In this document: one piece after another, positions 58,220-64,000 of the stretch
How the letters are laid out: the number at the start of each line of letters is the position of its first letter
Numbering within the stretch: the first letter of the stretch is position 1
Source of the DNA: DATBLE01 sp963791425
GTDB lineage: Bacteria > Actinomycetota > Thermoleophilia > Gaiellales > Gaiellaceae
Assembly (NCBI GenBank): GCA_963791425.1
Contig: CAWBSE010000003.1
Location: 1,178,001 to 1,242,000, forward strand
Direction of reading: 5' to 3'
DNA length: 64,000 nucleotides
Notes under the pieces: generated by a model
What the model was told of the DNA's origin: nothing
What the model saw: only the letters and a program-made list of their open reading frames with translations
The model's database searches: none
Made by a program: the position numbers and the translations under genes

Positions 58220-59218
58220 ATGGCGAGACCCGTGACCCTCTTCACCGGCCAGTGGGCCGACCTGCCGCTCGAGGAGCTCGCCCTCAAGACCGGGGAGTGG
58301 GGCTTCGACGGGCTGGAGCTCGCCTGCTGGGGCGACCACTTCGAGGTCGACCGTGCGCTGGCCGAGGACGGCTACTGCGCGTCGATCCAGGAGGTGCTCG
58401 AGCGCAACCATCTGAACTGCTTCGCGCTCGGGGCGCATCTCGTCGGCCAGGCGGTGTGCGACCCGATCGACGCACGCCACCAGGGGATCCTGCCGCCAGA
58501 GGTCTGGGGCGACGGCGACCCGGCGGGCGTCCAGCAGCGTGCCGCCGAGCGGATGAAGGACACGGCGCGTGCCGCCGCAAAGCTCGGCGTCACCCAGGTC
58601 AACGGGTTCACGGGCTCCGCGGTCTGGCACATGCTCTACTCGTTCCCGCCGAACGACTTCGCCGAGATCGAGCGCGGCTACGAGGACTTCGCCGAGCGCT
58701 GGGGGCCGATCATCGACGTCTTCGACGCGGAGGGCGTTCGCTTCGGGCTCGAGGTGCACCCGACCGAGATCGCGTACGACTTCGTCACCACGCGCAAGAC
58801 GCTCGACGCGATCGGCAACCGCGAGGGCTTCGGCATCAACCTCGATCCGTCGCATTTCGCGCACCAGCACCTCGACACCGCGCAGTTCGCACTCGAGTTC
58901 GCCGACCGGATCTACCACGTGCACGTCAAGGACTCGCGCAAGCGGCTCGACGGGCGCCGGTCGATCCTCGGCTCGCATCTGAACTTCGGCGAGGAGGCGC
59001 GCGGCTGGGACTTCGTCTCGCCCGGCCACGGCGACGTCGACTTCGAGGAGCTGTTCCGCGCGCTGAACCGCATTGGCTACACCGGGCCGCTGTCGATCGA
59101 ATGGGAGGACTCAGGCATGGATCGCGAGTACGGAGCACAGGACGCGCTGGCGTTCGTTCGGAAGACGGACTTCGCTCCGTCGGCGGTGGCCTTCGACGCG
59201 GCGATGCAGCGCTCATGA
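58220..59218 (+). CDS. sugar phosphate isomerase/epimerase (xylose isomerase-like TIM barrel)
   Basis: A 332-residue AP-endonuclease-2/xylose-isomerase-like TIM barrel. Metal-site residues appear in GFDGLELACWGDHFEVD, VRFGLEVHPTEIAYD (Glu), GINLDPSHFAHQHLD (Asp, His), YHVHVKDSRKRLDG and SIEWEDSGMD (final Glu). Such enzymes isomerise or epimerise sugars or inosose; they often pair with Gfo/Idh/MocA dehydrogenases, as here (overlap ATGA). AGGTG lies just before ATG. Divergent from the minus-strand sugar operon with a 32-bp gap. Confidence 0.9.
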   Translation: MARPVTLFTGQWADLPLEELALKTGEWGFDGLELACWGDHFEVDRALAEDGYCASIQEVLERNHLNCFALGAHLVGQAVCDPIDARHQGILPPEVWGDGDPAGVQQRAAERMKDTARAAAKLGVTQVNGFTGSAVWHMLYSFPPNDFAEIERGYEDFAERWGPIIDVFDAEGVRFGLEVHPTEIAYDFVTTRKTLDAIGNREGFGINLDPSHFAHQHLDTAQFALEFADRIYHVHVKDSRKRLDGRRSILGSHLNFGEEARGWDFVSPGHGDVDFEELFRALNRIGYTGPLSIEWEDSGMDREYGAQDALAFVRKTDFAPSAVAFDAAMQRS

Positions 59219-60363
59219 GCTCGCTCACCGGAGGATCGGCAGAGCGCGCGGTCGGTGAGATCCCGGAGATCGGGATCGGGATGCTCGGGTACGCCTTCAT
59301 GGGCAAGGCGCACTCGAACGCTTTTAAGAAGATCGCGTACATGACCTGGCCGCCGCCGCTGATGCCGCGGCTGGTCTCGATCGCGGGACGGAACGAGGAC
59401 GCCGTCCGCGGCGCCGCGGAGCGGTACGGCTACGAGCGCTCGACGACCGACTGGCACGACATCGTCGACGACCCGGAGATCGGGCTGTTCGACAACAACG
59501 GGCCGAACAGCGTCCACGCCGAGCCGACGATCGCCGCCGCGCAGGCGGGGAAGCACGTCGTCTGCGAGAAGCCGCTCGGCCGCACCGCCGAGGAGAGCTA
59601 CGACATCTGGAAGGCGGTCGCCGCCACCGGCGTGAAGCACCTGTGCGCCTTCAACTACCGCTTCGTCCCGGCCGTGCGGCTCGCGCGCGAGATCATCGAC
59701 GCGGGCGACCTCGGCGAGATCCGCCACTTCCGCGGACGCTACCTCCAGGACTGGGGCGACGATGCGTCGCTCGACACCTGGCGCTTCCACCCGGACGAGG
59801 CCGGGTCGGGCGCACTGGGCGATCTCGCCGCGCACGTCGTCGATCTCGCGCGGTACCTCGTCGGCGACGTCGCGTCGGTCTCGGCGCTGGTCAAGACCTT
59901 CCTGCCCGGCCGCCAGGTCGACGACGCGATCGAGGCGGCCGTCGAGTTCGAGAGCGGCGCGATCGGGACGATCGAGTCGACCCGCCTGGCGCTCGGCCGG
60001 CGCAACGCGTTCCAGTGGGAGATCAACGGCTCGAAGGGGTCGCTCGCGTTCGACATGGAGCGGCTCAACGAGATCCAGGTCTTCAAGGCCGACGGCGACC
60101 GCGCGCGCGGGTTCAAGACCGTGCTCGTCTCCGAGACCGACCATCCCTTCTGGGAGTTCTGGTGGCCGCCGGGCCACATCATCGGCTGGGGCGACACGTT
60201 CGTGAACGAGCTCCACCACCTGCTCCGCGCGATCGCCGACGACACGGACGTCGCCCCCCACGGCGCGACGTTCGAGGACGGCTACCGCGCCGCCGAGGTG
60301 TGCGACGCGATCGTCCGCTCGGGCGCGAGCGGCAACCGCGAGCAGCTCTCGTACCGCAGCTAG
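59215..60363 (+). CDS. Gfo/Idh/MocA-family oxidoreductase 3
   Basis: A 382-residue member. Cofactor motif GIGMLGYAFMGKAHSNAF, EKP motif HVVCEKPLGRTAEES, then CAFNYRFVPAVRLAR, FRGRYLQDWGDD and SGALGDLAAHVVDLARYL with the catalytic-type His. WEINGSKGSLAFDMERLNE is typical of sugar dehydrogenases of this family. It is coupled to the isomerase/epimerase gene. Its TAG stop shares CTAG (60360-60363) with a small convergent gene. Confidence 0.92.
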   Translation: MSSLTGGSAERAVGEIPEIGIGMLGYAFMGKAHSNAFKKIAYMTWPPPLMPRLVSIAGRNEDAVRGAAERYGYERSTTDWHDIVDDPEIGLFDNNGPNSVHAEPTIAAAQAGKHVVCEKPLGRTAEESYDIWKAVAATGVKHLCAFNYRFVPAVRLAREIIDAGDLGEIRHFRGRYLQDWGDDASLDTWRFHPDEAGSGALGDLAAHVVDLARYLVGDVASVSALVKTFLPGRQVDDAIEAAVEFESGAIGTIESTRLALGRRNAFQWEINGSKGSLAFDMERLNEIQVFKADGDRARGFKTVLVSETDHPFWEFWWPPGHIIGWGDTFVNELHHLLRAIADDTDVAPHGATFEDGYRAAEVCDAIVRSGASGNREQLSYRS

Positions 60364-60554
60364 CCAGCCGTCCGGCGGGAGCGCTCGACGAGCACCGAGT
60401 CCCAGTCGAACGAGCTCTCACGGAAGAAGCGAACGAGCTCGACCTCGTTTCGGGTCAGCTCCGGCGAGCCGCCGTCCTGCTCGATCGCCGACCGCAGATG
60501 CTCCTTGACCGCCATTGCCGTGTAGTCCCGAAGCGAGCTCCTGATCCCGCGCAT
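60360..60554 (-). CDS. small hypothetical protein
   Basis: A 64-residue helical, charged protein (SLRDYTAMAVKEHLRSAI, ELTRNEVELVRFFRESSF). An excellent ribosome site, AAGGAGGACCAG, precedes ATG 60554, which argues that it is translated. No cysteine, signal or membrane span. I do not recognise a family. Convergent with the oxidoreductase gene and divergent from the formate dehydrogenase region. Confidence 0.6.
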   Translation of the reverse strand: MRGIRSSLRDYTAMAVKEHLRSAIEQDGGSPELTRNEVELVRFFRESSFDWDSVLVERSRRTAG

Positions 60555-60628
60555 CTGGTCCTCCTTCGCCTGCGCCGAAGACAGAGGGTCCGTGCTTCCC
60601 CGAAACGGCGGGTCACTATCGTGGCCGC

Positions 60629-60801
60629 GTGATCACGCGCTGGGATCGTTCGGTCGTCGAGGCGCTGCAGCACCCTCGCGCGTCTGGCCCGGCGTCCGCC
60701 ACCTGACCGACGTGATCGCCGGAGCGGCGCTCGGCGCGGCGGTTGCGTACGCCGCGTGGCGAATCGCCGCGATAATCGGAGCACGGACGTCCTCGCCCTG
60801 A
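60629..60801 (+). pseudogene. remnant of a PAP2-like phosphatase
   Basis: GTG 60629 opens ITRWDRSVVEALQ, like the N-terminus of small PAP2 membrane phosphatases. After a short distance and in another frame comes SRVWPGVRHLTDVIAGAALGAAVAYAAW, the family C-terminal motif (SRxxxGxHxxxDVxAG). The roughly 100 residues between, with the first catalytic motifs, are missing, and the shift is not a simple +1. It looks like an internal deletion rather than a base-calling error. Confidence 0.55.
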
Positions 60802-62225
60802 CCTCGCTCCTCCCGGAGCTCCCGACCGCGCGCACGCGGTTGCTCGACAACCTCGGGCGGATTCGCCGCGAGGTCGGCCCGGTCACGCCCGAGCTCTCGG
60901 ACGCGCTCGCCGACCACATGAGCATCCGCCGCGGCGAGGTGCACGAGGTCGTCTCGTTCTACTCGTTTCTGCAGGTGCCGGTGGACGTCGTTCGCGTCTG
61001 CACCGGGCCGGTGTGCGACTGCGCCGGCGCGCGGCCCGGCGCGGGCGAGCTCGCCGTCGCGTGCGTCGGCCACTGCGACCTGGCGCCGGTCCGGATGCAC
61101 GGCGACGAGATCGACGGCGGTGTCACTCACCGCACGAACGGCTTCCTGCTCGAGCCCGACGATCCGCGCGACCCGCCGGACCTGAGCCCCGACGAGGTGC
61201 TGGCGCGGCTCGAGGCCGCAGCGCTCACCGGCATGGGCGGCGCGGGCTTCCCGACGCACCGCAAGTGGGATGCAGTCCGCCGCGAGCCCGGGCCGAGGGC
61301 CGTGATCGTCAACGCCGACGAGGGCGAGCCCGGGACGATCAAGGACCGCTACATCATGGAGCTTCGCCCCCATCTCCTGCTCGAGGGACTCGGGGCGGCG
61401 ATGCGCTTCTGCGAGGTGGACGAGGCGTATGTCTACCTCCGCGAGGAGTACGCGACCTCGCGTGCGCGCCTGCTCGAGGCGATCGACGCCCGCGGGATGA
61501 ACGTGCACGTGGTCGTCGGTGCCGGCTCGTACGTGTGCGGCGAGGAGAGCGCGATGCTCGAGTCGATGGAAGGCCGTCGCGGCATGCCGCGCCTCCGCCC
61601 GCCGTTCCCGGCGCAGAAGGGCTACCTCGGCCGGCCGACGCTGATCAACAACGTCGAGACGCTCGTCCACGTCGCCCGGATCCTCCGCGGCGAGCACACG
61701 CCCGTCCGCCTGTGGTCGGTCTCGGGCGCCGTCGCCGAGCCCGGCTGCTACGAGGCGCCGCTCGACGTCACCGCCGGGCAGCTGATCGACGACTACGCCG
61801 GCGGCGCGACCGCCGAGATCGGCGCGGTCGTCCCCGGCGGCGCGGCCAGCGGGATCCTCCCGCCGGCGGCGCTCGACACGCCGCTCACCCGCGACGGCCT
61901 CCGCGAGTGGGACAGCGGCCCCGGCTCCGCGGCGCTCCAGGTCTTTCCTGCGACGTACCCGGTGCTTCGCCTGCTCGCCGAGACGATGCGCTTCTTCGCC
62001 GAGGAGTCGTGCCAGAAGTGCACGCCGTGCCGCATCGGCAACCGCGCGCTGCACCACGTGGTCGAGGAGCTGGAGCACGGCCGCGCCGCGATGAGCCGCG
62101 AGAAGGTCGACGAGTGGCTGGAGGCGATGGTGCAGACCTCGATCTGCGGCCTCGGCCAGGCGTCCCCGATCCCCGTGCGCAACGTGATGCGCCACTGGCC
62201 GGAGCTGATGGAGGCGCTGGCGTGA
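60756..62225 (+). CDS. NAD-linked formate dehydrogenase beta subunit (NuoE-NuoF fusion)
   Basis: A 489-residue NuoE/NuoF fusion as in FdsB/HndC-type subunits. The N-terminal thioredoxin-like [2Fe-2S] domain has VCTGPVCDC and VACVGHCDLAP. The NuoF part has GMGGAGFPTHRKWDAV (FMN/NADH), NADEGEPGTIKDRYI, GAGSYVCGEESAMLESMEG, GRPTLINNVETL and the [4Fe-4S] motif EESCQKCTPCRIGNR with a later SICGLGQ cysteine. It passes formate electrons to NAD+ through FMN. GTG 60756 is the most upstream start that keeps NuoE; it overlaps the PAP2 remnant. Coupled to the next small gene (GTGA). Confidence 0.92.
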   Translation: MANRRDNRSTDVLALTSLLPELPTARTRLLDNLGRIRREVGPVTPELSDALADHMSIRRGEVHEVVSFYSFLQVPVDVVRVCTGPVCDCAGARPGAGELAVACVGHCDLAPVRMHGDEIDGGVTHRTNGFLLEPDDPRDPPDLSPDEVLARLEAAALTGMGGAGFPTHRKWDAVRREPGPRAVIVNADEGEPGTIKDRYIMELRPHLLLEGLGAAMRFCEVDEAYVYLREEYATSRARLLEAIDARGMNVHVVVGAGSYVCGEESAMLESMEGRRGMPRLRPPFPAQKGYLGRPTLINNVETLVHVARILRGEHTPVRLWSVSGAVAEPGCYEAPLDVTAGQLIDDYAGGATAEIGAVVPGGAASGILPPAALDTPLTRDGLREWDSGPGSAALQVFPATYPVLRLLAETMRFFAEESCQKCTPCRIGNRALHHVVEELEHGRAAMSREKVDEWLEAMVQTSICGLGQASPIPVRNVMRHWPELMEALA

Positions 62226-62494
62226 TCGCCGCCGCGCCGCCTCCGCCGCCGTCGATCGTCGCCGCGGTGAAGGCGGTCTACCCGCGCAGTCCGATCCGGA
62301 TCGTGAGAATCTGCCGTGTGGGTCGTCTCGCCTTCGTCCACCTGCGCGTCCGCGCGCGGGATTCGTTCGTCGCCGCGCGCACGGTGCGGCGCGGCTGGAA
62401 GGTCGTCTGGGTCGACGGGAAGGCGCGCACGGGCACCACGCCCGCAGTCGTCGCCGCGATCGGAACGCTGAGGACGCGATGCCTGGCGCCGTAG
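62222..62494 (+). CDS. small basic protein between formate dehydrogenase subunit genes
   Basis: A 90-residue protein from GTG 62222 that overlaps the beta-subunit stop (GTGA) and the alpha-subunit start by 16 bp, so it is locked into the operon. It has a proline run (APPPPPSIVAAV) and a basic centre (RIVRICRVGRLAFVHLRVR, then RTVRRGWKVVWVDG), with two cysteines. No family recognised. The position suggests an accessory or assembly factor for the enzyme; the tight overlaps argue against a spurious frame. Confidence 0.6.
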   Translation: MIAAAPPPPPSIVAAVKAVYPRSPIRIVRICRVGRLAFVHLRVRARDSFVAARTVRRGWKVVWVDGKARTGTTPAVVAAIGTLRTRCLAP

Positions 62495-64000
62495 TCCCGT
62501 TCACCGTCGACGGGCGCGAGGTCAGCGCGCCCGAGGGCGAGCTGCTCGTCCACGCGCTCGCCCGCCACGACGTCTTCGTCCCGACGCTCTGCCACGACTC
62601 GAAGCTCGACCCGTACGGCGGCTGCCGCATGTGCGTGGTCGGCGTCGAGGGGGCTCCGCGGCCGATGCCCGCCTGCGCGACGAAGGTGACCGAGGGCATG
62701 GTGATCTCGACGAACTCGTCCGTGCCGCAGTTCCAGCGGACGCTGACCGAGATGCTGCTCTCCGAGCACCTGAACGCGAACCCGGCCGGCCGGCCGAACG
62801 AGCTGACGGCGCTCGCCGAGGATCTCGGCGTCGAGGCGCCGCTGATGCTCCCCGACGCGGCCCGTGAGCCGTACGAGGACCGCGACCTGCTGATGGGCTA
62901 CGACCCGGAGGCGTGCATCCTCTGCGCGCGCTGCGTCCGGTACACGCAGGAGGTGATGCAGTGCTCGGCGCTCTCGCTCGAGGGCCGCGGCGCCGAGGCG
63001 CGGGTCGTCCCGACGTGGGGGAAGGGCTGGCTCGACACCGAGTGCGAGCTGTGCGGCGGCTGCCTCTCGGTCTGCCCCACCGGCGCGCTCTACGAGAAGT
63101 CGCAGGAGGGCGCGCCCGCCGGCCACGAGGCGACGCTGACCAAGACCAAGACGACGTGCACGTTCTGCGGCGTCGGCTGCCAGGTCGACCTGAACGTCGA
63201 CCCGAAGACGAAGCGGATCGTCAAGGTCACGTCGGATCCGTCGTACGTCTCGAACGACGGCAACCTCTGCGTCAAGGGCCGGTTCGCCTACAACTTCGTC
63301 CACCATCCCGACCGGCTGACCGAGCCGCTGATCCGCGGCGAGGACGGCGAGCTGCACCCGGCCACCTGGGACGAGGCGCTCGCGGCGGCGTCCACGGGAC
63401 TCGCGCGCGTCCGTGACCGTCACGGGCCGCAGGCGGTCGGCGTCCTCGCGTCCGCGCGCCTGACGAACGAGGAGAACTACCTCATCCAGAAGCTGGCACG
63501 GGGGGTGATCGGCACCAACTCCGTCCACTCGTGCGAAGCGACCTGACACGCTCCGACCCTTTACGGCCTGGTCAGGTCGTTCGGCAGAGGAGCCAGCACC
63601 AACTCGATCCCGGAGATCGAAAACGACAGGTTCCTGCTCGTGATCGGGTCGAACACGACCGAGGCGCACCCCGTGCTCGCGCTGCGGATCAAGAAGGCGG
63701 TGCGCAACGGCGCGACGCTCGTCGTCGCCGATCCGCGAAAGATCTGGCTGACCAAGCTCGCCAAGCGCCATCTCCAGGTGCGGCCGGGCACCGACGTCTG
63801 GCTGATCAACGCGATGATGCACACGATCCTCGAGGAGGGGCTCCAGAACGAGGAGTACATCCGCGAGCACACCGTCGGCTTCGACCAGGTGCGCGAGGTG
63901 GTCGCGCGCTACTCGCCCGAGGAGGCGGCGAAGGTCACCGGCGTCGACGCCGAGGCGATCCGCGAGACCGCGCGCGAGTACGCGCGCGAGAAGCACGCCG
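62479..64000 (+). CDS. selenocysteine-containing formate dehydrogenase alpha subunit (partial, runs off window)
   Basis: The catalytic subunit, continuing past the window end. In order: NuoG-like [2Fe-2S] cysteines Cys38, 49, 52 and 66; ferredoxin cysteines 146-162 (CILCARCVRY) and 189-199 (CELCGGCLSVCP); the molybdopterin-enzyme [4Fe-4S] motif CTFCGVGC from residue 227. Residue 356 is an in-frame TGA: the context HSCEAT-U-HAPTLYGL aligns with FdhF-type CARV-U-HGPSVAGL, so TGA is read as selenocysteine, the Mo/W ligand. The frame then stays open to base 64000 with normal FDH sequence (LLVIGSNTTEAHPVLALRIKKA, YSPEEAAKVTGVDAEAIR). With the NuoEF-like subunit it oxidises formate with NAD+, or reduces CO2. 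ATG 62479 follows GAGGA. Confidence 0.93.
63544..63546 (+). other. in-frame UGA selenocysteine codon of formate dehydrogenase
   Basis: TGA at codon 356. Residues on both sides belong to one family alignment, the frame does not shift, and the residue four positions earlier is the Cys of the CxxxU motif. Readthrough as Sec, not termination, is the only reading that gives a complete enzyme. Confidence 0.92.
63563..63580 (+). promoter_or_regulatory. SECIS-like hairpin
   Basis: ACGGCCT and AGGTCGT form seven pairs (one G-T) closing a GGTC tetraloop. The loop begins 24 nt after the TGA, inside the distance range of bacterial SECIS elements, and GGUC is the SelB-recognised loop in E. coli fdhF. The hairpin lies within coding sequence. 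Codon choice nearby (CTT TAC, AGG, AGA GGA) is less GC-rich than in the rest of the gene, as expected if RNA structure constrains it. Confidence 0.75.

Overview
This window is high-GC, densely packed bacterial DNA with many 1-8 bp stop/start overlaps and frequent GTG starts. The gene families (drug-export ABC and MMPL pumps, CsoR, group 3b [NiFe] hydrogenase with a cyclic-nucleotide-binding subunit, a short actinobacterial-type XylFGH importer, SigA-like sigma factor) suggest a member of the Actinomycetota, perhaps Thermoleophilia/Gaiellales-like. That placement is inference from gene content; there is no rRNA or other phylogenetic marker here.

Layout. 1-3.1 kb: tail of an ABC exporter and an MMPL pump. 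3.2-7.5 kb: a sulfur module (SQR-like flavoprotein, single-Cys TusE, DsrE2), then a copper ATPase and CsoR. 7.5-10.8 kb (minus): phosphoketolase and a compact acetate kinase. 10.8-13.4 kb (minus): hypE, a small membrane protein, hypD, hypC, divergent from 13.5-20.5 kb (plus): a complete group 3b hydrogenase operon (beta, cNMP protein, gamma, small, large, protease, HypA-like), OsmC and an ACT-domain malic enzyme. 20.5-23.4 kb (minus): carbamate kinase, a cyclic-2,3-diphosphoglycerate-synthetase-like P-loop protein and a hydrolase-like protein without its nucleophile. 23.6-35 kb: CBS proteins, AsnA, a sigma factor, tryptophanase/USP, an ADP-forming acyl-CoA synthetase with GNAT domain, and a TPCP-type metal ATPase. 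34.7-39.7 kb (minus): aconitase, histidine kinase, response regulator. 39.9-46.3 kb: xylA-xylB-SDR (minus), divergent from xylFGH (plus). 46.3-49.9 kb: a membrane/FG-GAP/UnbV fusion facing a GlcG-like gene across a 25-bp perfect palindrome. 49.9-58.2 kb (minus): an overlapping sugar operon (ThuA, two Gfo/Idh/MocA enzymes, D-lyxose isomerase, PfkB kinase, class II aldolase) that runs directly into the three subunits of a 2-oxoacid dehydrogenase. 58.2-60.4 kb (plus): sugar isomerase/epimerase and a third Gfo/Idh/MocA. 60.6-64 kb (plus): NAD-linked formate dehydrogenase.

The strongest single find is that the formate dehydrogenase alpha subunit reads through an in-frame TGA at the catalytic selenocysteine position. 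A 7-bp hairpin with a GGTC tetraloop lies just downstream, as in bacterial SECIS elements. The gene continues past the window end.

About twenty-one reading-frame breaks occur in otherwise well-conserved genes. In each case the frame is restored by assuming one extra base, and repaired gene lengths come out as multiples of three. They cluster at 5.4-12.8 kb and 35.8-50.9 kb. They are best read as single-base insertion errors in the assembly, and those genes are annotated as intact with the break positions given.

Metabolic picture (inference): a flexible heterotroph that uses xylose and rarer sugars, makes acetate through phosphoketolase/acetate kinase and an ADP-forming acyl-CoA synthetase, and exchanges electrons between NAD(P)H, H2, formate and reduced sulfur. 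No gene-free stretch exceeds 300 bp. I saw no tRNA, rRNA, CRISPR array, insertion sequence or phage gene.
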